DNA of 64,000 bases from Acerihabitans sp047324305 (lineage in GTDB: Bacteria > Pseudomonadota > Gammaproteobacteria > Enterobacterales > Enterobacteriaceae). The stretch spans positions 3,410,001-3,474,000 of the forward strand of contig NZ_CP178740.1 of NCBI RefSeq assembly GCF_047324305.1. The letters are read 5' to 3'. Of this stretch, positions 50,464-59,108 are shown piece by piece (the stretch's first letter is position 1; every line of letters starts with the position of its first letter). The notes beneath the pieces were generated by a model. It was not told the origin of the DNA and did no database searches. It worked only from the letters and a program-made list of their open reading frames with translations. The position numbers and the translations under genes were made by a program.

Positions 50464-51816
50464 TTACTGAACAGTATTGTCGTCGCCATGGCGGCAGGCC
50501 AACTGGATGGCATCGGCCACCAGCTCGACCCGATCGGCTTCCAGCAGGGATGTCGATACCCGGATAAAGCGGCTGGGTCCGATACTATGCCGTTTGCCGG
50601 GCATCACCGCGATACCGTGAGCCGCCAGCGTCACCAGGGCATATTGCTCTGACGGCACCGGGATCTGGATGCTCAGCCCGTCCCGATCCGGCAACACCAC
50701 CCCACGCTGCGCCAGCGCGCGCAACAGCGCCCGGCGGCGCTGGGCATAACAATGCCGGGCGGCGGCAAGCGTCTGCTGGGTCATGCCATCTGCCATCATC
50801 CAGGCCACCGCTTCCTGCAATATCCTGCTGGTCCAGCTGGCGCCGAAGTTACGTACCGACTGAATACGCCGGATGATATCACTGGAAGCGGAGATAACCG
50901 CCAGCCGCAAATCCGGGCCATAGGCTTTGGAAAATGAACGTACATGCACGGTACGCTGCGGGTAAATATTGCCCAGGCTGTGGACCGGATGCGCGGACAG
51001 CTCGCCGATGCCGTCATCCTCAATTATCAGCGTCGCGCGGGCGCGCAGTAAATGCGCCATATCGTCGGCGCGCTGCCGGCTAACCGTATGGCCGGTTGTG
51101 GAATGGGTGCGCGGTTGGTAGATAAAAGCTACCGGACTACGCCTGAGCGCCGCCTCAAGCCCCGCGGGGGTAGGGCCTTGCCCATCGCAGGGGACGGCGA
51201 TAATGTCCGCGCCCACATTATCCAGCATATCCAGCAACCGCGTGGCGGTGGGATCTTCAATCGCCACCGGGGCACCGGGCATAATCAGGGTTTGCAATGT
51301 TTGGTACATGGCGTCAAAACCGCCGTCCGCCGCGAGGTAGGCCTCGGCGGGATAGGGCCAGCGCGGCGCGATGGCCTGTTGCAATACCTGGCTTATCGGT
51401 TCGCGCCGGTAGCTGTTGAGGTTTATCGCCCTCCCGCCGCGCAGCAGCGCCTCGCGCAGATCCGGCAAATAGGCCGGATCGGGCGCGGCCAGGGTCAGGT
51501 CGGCCATGATATTGTCGCCGAAATTGCCGATGGCCTCGAACCGCACCGGCCGCGGCGTGACGATATTGCCGCACACCCATACGCCGTTGCGCCCGGCGCC
51601 GGCGATGACTTTTTGCCGCCGCAGCTGCCCCCAGGCGGCGGATACGGTTGCCGGGCTGACATCCAGCAGGCCGGCAAGTTCGCGCACCGCCGGCAGCTGT
51701 ACGCCTACGGCAATGGCGCCGCTGCCGATAAGCGCCGCGGTCGCCAGCGCAATACCTTTAATCGTCCGATCCTCGATGCGTTCGGCCAGCCAGCCGGCCT
51801 CAAGAGCATTATCCAT
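50464..51816 (-). CDS. MocR-type GntR regulator with PLP aminotransferase domain
   Basis: 450 residues. An N-terminal winged helix-turn-helix ('AVGVQLPAVRELAGLLDVSPATVSAAWGQLRRQKVI') is followed by a fold-type I aminotransferase-like domain with 'IIEDDGIGELSAHPVHSLG' and the PLP Lys in 'RSFSKAYGPDLRLA'. MocR proteins bind PLP and respond to amino compounds. It is transcribed away from the decarboxylase-like/ybeM/ABC cluster across two direct repeats (51828-51867) and very likely controls it. In E. coli nothing lies here between crcB and ybeM. Confidence 0.9.
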   Translation of the reverse strand: MDNALEAGWLAERIEDRTIKGIALATAALIGSGAIAVGVQLPAVRELAGLLDVSPATVSAAWGQLRRQKVIAGAGRNGVWVCGNIVTPRPVRFEAIGNFGDNIMADLTLAAPDPAYLPDLREALLRGGRAINLNSYRREPISQVLQQAIAPRWPYPAEAYLAADGGFDAMYQTLQTLIMPGAPVAIEDPTATRLLDMLDNVGADIIAVPCDGQGPTPAGLEAALRRSPVAFIYQPRTHSTTGHTVSRQRADDMAHLLRARATLIIEDDGIGELSAHPVHSLGNIYPQRTVHVRSFSKAYGPDLRLAVISASSDIIRRIQSVRNFGASWTSRILQEAVAWMMADGMTQQTLAAARHCYAQRRRALLRALAQRGVVLPDRDGLSIQIPVPSEQYALVTLAAHGIAVMPGKRHSIGPSRFIRVSTSLLEADRVELVADAIQLACRHGDDNTVQ

Positions 51817-51827
51817 AAGAATAAACT

Positions 51828-51867
51828 TTGTACAGTAACAAAGTTAACATTGTACATTGAACAAAGT
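51828..51867. promoter_or_regulatory. Two direct repeats, likely MocR operator
   Basis: TTGTACA-GTA-ACAAAGT (51828-51844) and TTGTACA-TTGA-ACAAAGT (51850-51867) lie 12 bp upstream of the regulator's start, centred about 22 bp apart, two helical turns. Direct repeats at this spacing are usual for MocR dimers. Confidence 0.75.
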
Positions 51868-51959
51868 GGTTTTAGTATCGAAATTAATCAATCGAAACCA
51901 AAATGGTCTACAACTGTTAATGTCCGGTAAAAGAAAGCACGCCGGCATGGGGGAACAAC

Positions 51960-52916
51960 GTGGCATACACTATCAGGCTGGCGGTCAGGGATTGGGATTA
52001 TTTTACTCCCCTGGCATTGGGCGATCTCAGGCCGCAAGGTTTTTCCCTGGAAATCCATCGCGTGGGCACGCTGGTGGACTCCATCGCCACCAGCGCCGAC
52101 TTTGACGCCGGCGAAGTCTCGTTCAGCCGGTATGCCCAGGCGGTCGCCCGCGGCGATAATTCCCTGCTGGCGCTGCCGCACTTCCTGATGCGCGGGTTCC
52201 GGCAACGCTGCATCATCACCACCAAGACCAGCCCGCTGACCACCCTCGGACAACTGCGCGGCAAACGTATCGGGCTGACCGGCTGGCAGGATTCCGGCAA
52301 TACCTGGACCCGTACCCTGCTGAAGCGCGAAGGGGTGGGTATCGATGACGCCACCTGGTATGTGGGCCGTTTGACAGACGATCATCCTGTGGTCGACCGA
52401 CTGGCCGGCTTCGGCCGCACGGGGCGTATCGAGGCCGCGCCCGGGGAGCGGCCGCTGCTGACCTTATTACGGGCGGGGGAGCTGGACGCGGTATTCACTC
52501 CCTTTATGCCGAACGGATTTTTTTCCCCCGCCTCGGATCTGCGCCAGTTGCAGGAGGATTTTCGCCAGGCGGAACTCGATTATTTTAACGCGGTGGGGTA
52601 TATCCCGGGAATCCATGTGCTGGGCATCAAGCCGGCGCTGGCGCAAGCCCATCCGGAGCTGCCCCAGGCGCTGAGCGATATCATTACGCAGTCGGCCCGT
52701 CTGTGGCACGACAAGCGGGTCAAGTATGCCGATACCACGCCCTGGCTGATGGACGATCTGGCGCGTACCGCACGCGACCTGCCGGCGGACTGGAATCGAA
52801 ACGGTTTTGACGCCAACCAGCGGATGGTGGCGGACTTTGCCGCTGAGCTTTTTGAGCAGGGACTGACGTCACGTTGCCTTACGCCGACGGAACTCTTTCC
52901 TTACCCATTATCATAA
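51960..52916 (+). CDS. Dihydroxyphthalate-decarboxylase-like protein of periplasmic-binding fold
   Basis: 318 residues, GTG start 51960 with GGGGGAA 5 nt upstream. No signal peptide, so cytosolic. The sequence 'YTIRLAVRDWDYFTPLALGDLRPQGFSLEIHRVGTL...DFDAGEVSFSRYAQAVARGDNSLLALPHFLMRGFRQRCIITT' resembles the 4,5-dihydroxyphthalate decarboxylase / NMT1-like family, a binding-protein fold used by an enzyme. It may decarboxylate an aromatic or other carboxylate. First gene of a probable operon with ybeM and an ABC transporter. Confidence 0.65.
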   Translation: MAYTIRLAVRDWDYFTPLALGDLRPQGFSLEIHRVGTLVDSIATSADFDAGEVSFSRYAQAVARGDNSLLALPHFLMRGFRQRCIITTKTSPLTTLGQLRGKRIGLTGWQDSGNTWTRTLLKREGVGIDDATWYVGRLTDDHPVVDRLAGFGRTGRIEAAPGERPLLTLLRAGELDAVFTPFMPNGFFSPASDLRQLQEDFRQAELDYFNAVGYIPGIHVLGIKPALAQAHPELPQALSDIITQSARLWHDKRVKYADTTPWLMDDLARTARDLPADWNRNGFDANQRMVADFAAELFEQGLTSRCLTPTELFPYPLS

Positions 52917-52934
52917 TCTGCAGGAGGACGGACA

Positions 52935-53729
52935 ATGAAAGTCGCATTAGGACAATTTGCAGTGAGCCGGGAATGGGAAACCAATTTAGCAACCTGCCTC
53001 GACCTGATGGACCGCGCTCTGGCGGGCGGCGCGGATTTGCTGGTGCTGCCCGAGGGCATCCTGGCGCGGGATATCGCCGACCCGGATTTAGTGCTTAAGT
53101 CGGCCCAGCCGCTGGACGGGCCGTTTGTCAGCACGTTGTGCGCCGCCAGCCGGGGCACCCAGCTTACCACCATGATGAGCGTGCACACGCCCACCGGCGA
53201 CGGGCATGCGTTTAATGTACTGATCGCTATTCGCCACGGCGAAATTATCGCCCGCTATCGCAAACTGCATCTTTACGACGCGTTTGCCGTGCAGGAATCG
53301 AAAAACGTCACGCCCGGCAGCGAGGTGCCGCCGCTGGTGGATGTGGCGGGCATGAAAGTAGGGCTGATGACCTGCTATGACGTGCGTTTCCCCGAACTGG
53401 CGCGCCGGCTGGCGCTGGATGGCGCCCAGGTGCTGGTGCTGCCTGCCGCCTGGGTCAAGGGGCCGCTGAAGGAAATGCACTGGGAGGTGCTGGTCACCGC
53501 GCGGGCATTGGAGAACACCTGTTATATGGTGGCGGTGGGAGAATGCGGCGAGCGCAATATCGGCAACAGCATGGTCGTCGATCCGCTGGGCGTTGCCATT
53601 GCCCATGCCGCCGAAGCGCCGGCGCTGGTGTTCGCCGAGCTGGATGCCGAGCGGGTCACCCACGCGCGGCGGGTATTGCCGGTGCTGGAAAACCGCTGTT
53701 TCGCCGCGCCGCAGCTGCGTGAGCGCTAA
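52935..53729 (+). CDS. ybeM: Nitrilase-family amidase, YbeM
   Basis: 264 residues, closely similar to E. coli YbeM. The nitrilase triad is present: 'LLVLPEGIL' (Glu), 'ARYRKLHLYDAF' (Lys) and 'GLMTCYDVRFPE' (Cys), plus 'NIGNSMVVDPLG'. YbeM-type enzymes (Nit1) hydrolyse deaminated glutathione in repair of metabolite damage; here, the gene lies between a decarboxylase-like gene and an ABC transporter, so an imported amide may be the substrate. The last residues 'CFAAPQLRER' match the E. coli end. Confidence 0.88.
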   Translation: MKVALGQFAVSREWETNLATCLDLMDRALAGGADLLVLPEGILARDIADPDLVLKSAQPLDGPFVSTLCAASRGTQLTTMMSVHTPTGDGHAFNVLIAIRHGEIIARYRKLHLYDAFAVQESKNVTPGSEVPPLVDVAGMKVGLMTCYDVRFPELARRLALDGAQVLVLPAAWVKGPLKEMHWEVLVTARALENTCYMVAVGECGERNIGNSMVVDPLGVAIAHAAEAPALVFAELDAERVTHARRVLPVLENRCFAAPQLRER

Positions 53730-53777
53730 GACGCGAGCTGCAATCATCACTAGGTTATCGACATCAGGGGAAATGTA

Positions 53778-54674
53778 ATGAATGTAATGAAAAAACGGCT
53801 GGTTGCCCTGTTCTGCCTGGCGCTGTCGGGCGGCGCGCTGGCGGATGACGCGCTGCCGGTGCAGGCCCTGGATACCGCGCTGCACGCTAAGTTACCCCAG
53901 GATATCCAGCAGTCGGGCCGGATTATATCCGTTAATAACGGATCGTTCCCTCCTTATGAGATTGCCACCAGCACCCATTCCCTGGACGGCGCCAGCGCCG
54001 ATTTAGCCCAGGCGCTGGGGCAGCTGCTGGGCGTTAAGATCGAACACGCGTCGGTCAGCGGTCTGTCAGGCGTGTTGAGCGGCATTAATTCCGGCCGCTA
54101 CCAGATGGCTATCGGTCCGATCGGCGATTTTCCCGACCGGGAACAGAAAAATGATTTTATCGATTTTGTGCAGGAATTCGTGGTGTTCGCCGTGCCTAAG
54201 GGCAATCCGGCCGCCATCAACGGCCTGATTGATACCTGCGGCAAGCGCATCGCGGTCATGGCGGCCGGTTCAGCCGAGCAGGTCATCCGCAAACAGTCCG
54301 CCACCTGCGTCGCGGCGGGCAAGGCGCCGGTGACCGTCGCCTCCTTTACCGATCAGCCCACGTCGGTGCTGGCGGTGCGTTCCGGCCGGGTCGACGCCTT
54401 TTTCTCCTCCCAGGCGCCCCTGACCTATTTTGTGGCGCAAACCAACGGGCAGTTGGAATTAAGCGGACAGGGTAAAGCCAATGGCTTTGGCGATCTGTTC
54501 CAGGGGTCGGTAGTGCCGAAGGATTCGCCGTTCGGCGCGGTGGTGCTGGAAGCCTATCAAAAATTGTTTGCCAACGGCACCTATGCCGCCATCATGAAAA
54601 AATGGCATCTACAGGACAATATGCTCAAGGCGCCGGGCCGTAACCTGGCCAGCAATCCAGGTGCGAAACCATGA
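53778..54674 (+). CDS. Amino-acid ABC transporter, periplasmic binding protein
   Basis: 298 residues, signal peptide 'MNVMKKRLVALFCLALSGGALADD', then a family-3 solute-binding domain ('GRIISVNNGSFPPYEIATSTHSLDGASADLAQALGQLLGVKIE', 'YQMAIGPIGDFPDREQKNDFIDFV', 'VDAFFSSQAPLTYFV'). It binds polar amino acids or related compounds and delivers them to the permease. It is followed by permease and ATPase genes with overlaps, so all three form one operon. Confidence 0.9.
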   Translation: MNVMKKRLVALFCLALSGGALADDALPVQALDTALHAKLPQDIQQSGRIISVNNGSFPPYEIATSTHSLDGASADLAQALGQLLGVKIEHASVSGLSGVLSGINSGRYQMAIGPIGDFPDREQKNDFIDFVQEFVVFAVPKGNPAAINGLIDTCGKRIAVMAAGSAEQVIRKQSATCVAAGKAPVTVASFTDQPTSVLAVRSGRVDAFFSSQAPLTYFVAQTNGQLELSGQGKANGFGDLFQGSVVPKDSPFGAVVLEAYQKLFANGTYAAIMKKWHLQDNMLKAPGRNLASNPGAKP

Positions 54675-55609
54675 CCGGACGTGCTACCGATGCCACGCCG
54701 ACGCCCGCGGACACCGAGCGCGACGTGCGTTATGCGCGTCCGCCGGGGCGGCTGGGCCATATAGTGTTATGGGTAGTGGTGTTGTTGATTGCCGCCGATG
54801 TGGTCTGGGTGGTCGCCAACAACAAAAACTTTGAATGGCACGTGGTCAGGGCCTGGTTTACCGAGGCGTCGGTGCTGCGCGGTCTGGGCGTGACCCTGGG
54901 CCTGACGGTGATCTCCATGGTGCTCGGGGTGCTGCTCGGGCTGCTGCTGGCGGTGGCCCGTCTGTCCGATCACCGGCTGTTGCGCGGGCTGGCGGGCCTG
55001 TATATTTGGTTCTTCCGCGGCACGCCGCTGCTGGTGCAACTGATTTTTTGGTACAACATGTCGACGCTGTTCCCGCATGTGACCCTCGGGTTGCCGTTTG
55101 TCGGCCCGGTATACGCCAGCTGGAACACCAACGATCTCATTACTCCCCTTACCGCCGCCATTGCCGGCCTGGCGCTCAACGAGGCCGCCTATATGGCGGA
55201 GATTATTCGCGCCGGGCTGCTGTCGGTGGATACCGGCCAAGTGGAAACCACCCAGGCGTTCGGCATGAGCCGCAGCCGGGCGTTGCGGCGCATTATTATC
55301 CCCCAGGCCATGCGGTCGATTATTCCCCCCACCGGCAACCAGCTGATCAGCATGATTAAAGCCACGTCGCTGGTGAGTGTCATCGCCATGGGCGATTTGC
55401 TCTATTCGGTACAGTCGGTCTATAACCGCACCTTTGAAGTGGTGCCGATGCTGATGGTGGCGGTGATCTGGTATCTGATCATTACCTCGGTGCTGAACGT
55501 GGCGCAGTCCGCCATCGAGCGTTATTACGCCCGCGGCACCCGCCGCAGCGAGACGGTGACCCGGCGGCGCCAGGCCGCGCCGGCGGATAGCGTGGCAGGA
55601 GAAAAATAA
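54671..55609 (+). CDS. Amino-acid ABC transporter permease
   Basis: 312 residues; start overlaps the binding-protein stop by 4 bp (ATGA). A His/Glu/Gln/Arg/opine-type permease: several membrane segments and the coupling motif 'EAAYMAEIIRAGLLSVDTGQVETTQAFGMSRSRALRRIIIPQAMRSIIPP' that contacts the ATPase. A single permease gene suggests a homodimeric channel. It has a longer cytosolic N-terminus than average (about 50 residues). Confidence 0.92.
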   Translation: MTGRATDATPTPADTERDVRYARPPGRLGHIVLWVVVLLIAADVVWVVANNKNFEWHVVRAWFTEASVLRGLGVTLGLTVISMVLGVLLGLLLAVARLSDHRLLRGLAGLYIWFFRGTPLLVQLIFWYNMSTLFPHVTLGLPFVGPVYASWNTNDLITPLTAAIAGLALNEAAYMAEIIRAGLLSVDTGQVETTQAFGMSRSRALRRIIIPQAMRSIIPPTGNQLISMIKATSLVSVIAMGDLLYSVQSVYNRTFEVVPMLMVAVIWYLIITSVLNVAQSAIERYYARGTRRSETVTRRRQAAPADSVAGEK

Positions 55610-56385
55610 TGGTTCAGCAAACTTCCGTTCCGCTGGTACGCGCCCGGGACGTGCACAAGAGTTATGGCGATCATGAGGTGCTTAAGGGTATCAGCCTGGA
55701 CGTGTTGCCGGGCGAGGTGGTGGTGATCCTGGGACCGTCCGGATCGGGGAAATCCACCTTTTTGCGCTGTATTAACCATCTGGAAGATATGAACCAGGGC
55801 TCGATTATCGTCGGCGATCACCAGGTGGGCTACGAGCTGCGCAAAGGCGTGTTGCATAAATTGTCCCCGCGGGCCATTGCACGCCAGCGCCAGGAAATCG
55901 GTATGGTTTTCCAGCAGTTTAATCTTTATCCCCACATGACGGTGCTGCAAAATATTATCGAAGCGCCGATCGGCGTACATAAACAGAGCCGCCGCGACGC
56001 CGTGCGTTACGCGCGCGAGCTGTTGCAAACGGTGGGACTGAGTGAAAAGGCCGACGCCTATCCCCGCCATCTTTCCGGCGGCCAGCAACAGCGGGTGGCT
56101 ATCGCCCGGGCGCTGGCCATCCGGCCTAAGCTGATGCTGTTTGATGAGCCGACTTCGGCGCTGGATCCGGAGCTGGTGGGCGAGGTGCTGGCCACCATGC
56201 GCAGCCTGGCGGATCAGGGATTGACGATGATCGTGGTCACCCATGAGATTGGCTTTGCCCGCGAGGCGGCGGATCGGGTGGTGTTTATGGATCAGGGCGT
56301 GGTGGTGGAGGCGGGGCCGCCACAGGATGTGCTGGTCAATCCGCAGCATCCGCGCACCCGCGCTTTCCTCAGCCGGTTCCTGTAA
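55609..56385 (+). CDS. Amino-acid ABC transporter ATPase
   Basis: 258 residues; its start shares one base with the permease stop (TAATG). Walker A 'LGPSGSGKSTFLRC', Q-loop 'GMVFQQFNLYPHMTVLQNI', signature 'LSGGQQQRVAIARALA', Walker B 'LMLFDEPTSALDPE' and switch His 'VVTHEIGFAREAADRV' are all present, as in GlnQ/HisP-type polar amino acid importers. It ends the cluster inserted upstream of tatE. Confidence 0.95.
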   Translation: MVQQTSVPLVRARDVHKSYGDHEVLKGISLDVLPGEVVVILGPSGSGKSTFLRCINHLEDMNQGSIIVGDHQVGYELRKGVLHKLSPRAIARQRQEIGMVFQQFNLYPHMTVLQNIIEAPIGVHKQSRRDAVRYARELLQTVGLSEKADAYPRHLSGGQQQRVAIARALAIRPKLMLFDEPTSALDPELVGEVLATMRSLADQGLTMIVVTHEIGFAREAADRVVFMDQGVVVEAGPPQDVLVNPQHPRTRAFLSRFL

Positions 56386-56530
56386 CCGGGCCGGGGCGTA
56401 GCGGGAATAACGCCCCGGTATGTAAATCTGTTACAGATATCTCTTGTAATGCAGGGGCAATAGCGGTAAAAAGCGATTAACATGTATCAATCGCTGGTTT
56501 TATCAGCAAGCGTTAAGCAAGAAGGTGAGT

Positions 56531-56737
56531 ATGGAAGGTTTAAGTATTACCAAATTATTAGTCATCGGCGCCTTGATTGTGCTGCTGTTCGGCACCAATA
56601 AGCTGCGCAGCCTGGGCGGCGACCTGGGCGCGGCTATCAAAGGTTTCAAGAAAGCGATGGGTAGCGATGATGCGGTCGCGCCGAAAACGCAGGCTGATGA
56701 TACCGTGGCGCCCCAGGTTACAGAACGTAAAGAGTAA
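56531..56737 (+). CDS. tatE: TatE, Tat translocase subunit
   Basis: 68 residues from ATG 56531 (MEGLSITKLLVIGALIVLLFGT), 6 nt after AAGG; a GTG two codons earlier is too close. One membrane helix, the hinge 'GTNKLRSLGGDLGAAIKGFKKAM' and a polar tail match E. coli TatE. It is the minor paralogue of TatA that forms the twin-arginine export pore. Confidence 0.93.
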   Translation: MEGLSITKLLVIGALIVLLFGTNKLRSLGGDLGAAIKGFKKAMGSDDAVAPKTQADDTVAPQVTERKE

Positions 56738-56748
56738 ACCTGGCGCGG

Positions 56749-56780
56749 AAAAGGATGGTTATCGCAACCATCCTTTTTTA
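56749..56780. terminator. Bidirectional terminator tatE / lipA
   Basis: AAAAGGATGGTT-ATCGC-AACCATCCTTTTTT: a 12-bp stem with T-runs on both strands, between convergent tatE and lipA. Confidence 0.9.
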
Positions 56781-56817
56781 TTGGCCGCAGTCAGAATGTA
56801 ACCGGATATGTCGCCGG

Positions 56818-57783
56818 TTATTTTACCTCAATGCCCTTGGCCTGCAGGTCCGCATGGTAGGACGAGCGCACGAACGGACCGCACGCCGCATGGGTAAAGC
56901 CCATGGCCATGGCTTCCGCTTTCATCTCGTCGAATTCCTGCGGACTGACGTAACGCTTCACCGCCAGGTGGTGACGGCTGGGCTGCAGATACTGGCCCAG
57001 GGTCAACATGGTCACGCCGTGGCGGCGCAGATCGCGCATGACGTCAACGATTTCCGCGTTGGTTTCGCCCAGCCCCACCATCAGTCCGGATTTGGTCGGC
57101 AGGTCGGGGTTGGCTTCCTTGAAACGCTCGAGCAGTTTCAGCGACCAGTTATAGTCGGCGCCCGGGCGCACCTGGCGGTATAGCCGGGGCACATTTTCCA
57201 GATTGTGGTTAAACACATCCGGCGGCGCCGCGTTGAGGATTTCCAGCGCCCGATCCATCCGGCCGCGGAAATCCGGCACCAGCGTTTCAATCTTGATGGT
57301 GGGGTTTTTCGCCCGGATGGCGGTGATGCAATCGGCAAAATGCTGGGCGCCGCCGTCGCGCAGGTCGTCGCGGTCCACCGAGGTGACGACGACGTAGCGC
57401 AGCCCCATATCGGCGATGGTCTGGCCCAGTTTTTCCGGCTCATTGGAGTCGGGCTGGGTTGGACGGCCATGGGCGACGTCGCAGAACGGGCAGCGGCGGG
57501 TGCAGATGGCGCCGAGGATCATAAAGGTGGCGGTGCCATGGTTAAAACACTCGGACAGGTTGGGGCACGACGCTTCCTCGCAGACGGAGTGCAGGCCGTT
57601 TTTGCGCATGGCGGCTTTAATACCCTGGATACGCGTGGAGTCCGACGGCAGTTTAATCTTCATCCATTCCGGTTTGCGCAGCATCTCCTGACGCTCGACC
57701 GCCACGGTTTTAATCGGGATTAAGGCCATTTTATCGGCGTCGCGGTATTTAACGCCGCGTTCCATCTGTATCGGTTTACTCAT
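56818..57783 (-). CDS. lipA: Lipoyl synthase LipA
   Basis: 321 residues, same length as in E. coli. The auxiliary cluster cysteines are Cys68, Cys73 and Cys79 ('SVCEEASCPNLSECF') and the radical-SAM cluster is Cys94-x3-Cys98-x2-Cys101 ('ICTRRCPFC'), with the C-terminal 'VRSSYHAD' Ser ligand. It inserts two sulfur atoms into protein-bound octanoyl groups to make lipoyl cofactors. lipB lies upstream on the same strand (136 bp). Confidence 0.98.
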   Translation of the reverse strand: MSKPIQMERGVKYRDADKMALIPIKTVAVERQEMLRKPEWMKIKLPSDSTRIQGIKAAMRKNGLHSVCEEASCPNLSECFNHGTATFMILGAICTRRCPFCDVAHGRPTQPDSNEPEKLGQTIADMGLRYVVVTSVDRDDLRDGGAQHFADCITAIRAKNPTIKIETLVPDFRGRMDRALEILNAAPPDVFNHNLENVPRLYRQVRPGADYNWSLKLLERFKEANPDLPTKSGLMVGLGETNAEIVDVMRDLRRHGVTMLTLGQYLQPSRHHLAVKRYVSPQEFDEMKAEAMAMGFTHAACGPFVRSSYHADLQAKGIEVK

Positions 57784-57919
57784 AATCTCGCAGGTCCCGT
57801 CCCGAATGTGCCAGCATGCAGGTTATCACACACGCTGTTACGTGATTGTTCAACTAAATTTGATAAAACATCAAAAATTATAACATGGTTAACCGTTCGC
57901 TTTCAGCCCAAAAAAGCGA

Positions 57920-58603
57920 TTATTGCTGGATTGCGTCCGCAAGGGGAGGGTAATCCTCCAGATACCAGGGCAGCATGCGGGCCGGCGGATTGCCGAGCCG
58001 TTGCAGGAAGACCCCGGTCAGCACCGGCGCCACGTCGTCCACGCGGGTGCCCGGCGCCAGATCGCTTACCTGGGTCATGCGCAGTCCGGCGTAGCCGCAG
58101 GGATTGATTCGCAGGAAGGGCGAGAGATCCATGGCGATGTTCAGCGCCAGTCCGTGAAACGAACAGCCTTTGCGGATGCGTAATCCCAGCGAGCAGATTT
58201 TATCATCATTCACATAGACGCCCGGCGCGTCCGCGCGCGCGCGCGCCGCGATGGCAAAACGCCCCAGGGTCTCCACCACCGTTTCTTCCAGCAGGGTCAC
58301 CAACTGGCGCACGCCCAGCCTGCGGCGTTTAAGGTTAAGCAGGACGTAGAGGATTTGCTGGCCGGGGCCGTGAAACGTGACCTGGCCGCCGCGATCGCTC
58401 TGGATAACCGGAATGGTGCCCGGCGCCAGGATATGTTCTGCCTTGCCGGCCTGCCCCTGGGTAAATACCTGCGGATGCTGGACCAGCCAGATTTCATCCG
58501 GCGTGGATTCGTCGCGGCGATCGGTGAAGACGTGCATGGCCTGCGACACCACGTCATAGGGCTGCAGGCCAAGCTGGCGGATTATGATGGTTTCCTGTGG
58601 CAC
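57920..58603 (-). CDS. lipB: Octanoyltransferase LipB
   Basis: 227 residues. Catalytic Lys135 ('DDKICSLGLR') and Cys169 ('INPCGYAG') are at the E. coli positions, with 'DRGGQVTFHGPGQ' of the octanoyl-binding site. It transfers octanoate from ACP to lipoate-dependent enzymes for LipA. The C-terminus is about 14 residues longer than in E. coli. It lies 14 bp after ybeD, so the two are likely co-transcribed. Confidence 0.97.
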   Translation of the reverse strand: MPQETIIIRQLGLQPYDVVSQAMHVFTDRRDESTPDEIWLVQHPQVFTQGQAGKAEHILAPGTIPVIQSDRGGQVTFHGPGQQILYVLLNLKRRRLGVRQLVTLLEETVVETLGRFAIAARARADAPGVYVNDDKICSLGLRIRKGCSFHGLALNIAMDLSPFLRINPCGYAGLRMTQVSDLAPGTRVDDVAPVLTGVFLQRLGNPPARMLPWYLEDYPPLADAIQQ

Positions 58604-58617
58604 AGGCGACTCCCGGT

Positions 58618-58881
58618 TTACAGGACCATGCGGACCTGTTCGATATTGCCCAACTCCTCATAGAGCGCTTCGACCTGCTCGATATGGGTGGCGGTAATGG
58701 TAATGGACACCGCATGGTAATTGCCTTTGCTGCTCGGCTTGACCTGGGGGGTATAATCGCCCGGCGCGTGGCGCTGTACCACTTCGACCACGCGATCGAC
58801 CAGTTCCGGACGCGCGGTGCCCATCACTTTATAGGTAAAGGAGCAGGGGAACTCAAGCAGTTCATTCAGTTTGGTTTTCAT
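58618..58881 (-). CDS. ybeD: YbeD, DUF493 protein
   Basis: 87 residues, as in E. coli: 'MKTKLNELLEFPCSFTYKVMGTARPELVDRVVEVVQRHAPGDYTPQVKPSSKGNYHAVSITITATHIEQVEALYEEL'. An ACT-like small fold of unknown function that is conserved between dacA and lipB. Confidence 0.95.
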   Translation of the reverse strand: MKTKLNELLEFPCSFTYKVMGTARPELVDRVVEVVQRHAPGDYTPQVKPSSKGNYHAVSITITATHIEQVEALYEELGNIEQVRMVL

Positions 58882-59108
58882 TGGAACTCCGGTAGCGTGA
58901 CTGCCACTGCATCTGGCGGATATTTGCGGCGGGTAGGATGGGTAAGAAGAATAACGCGCAGCGCCGGGAAGGGATTTACGGCGTCTTTACGATCCTGCCC
59001 ATCGTGCCCGTGGGCACGGCCTGGCCATCAAACTCACTCCCGCCGGGGCGGGAGCGCTCTGTTACTATTATATGGGGGCTGATTTGCCGCTGACAAGCCG
59101 TGGCGGCA

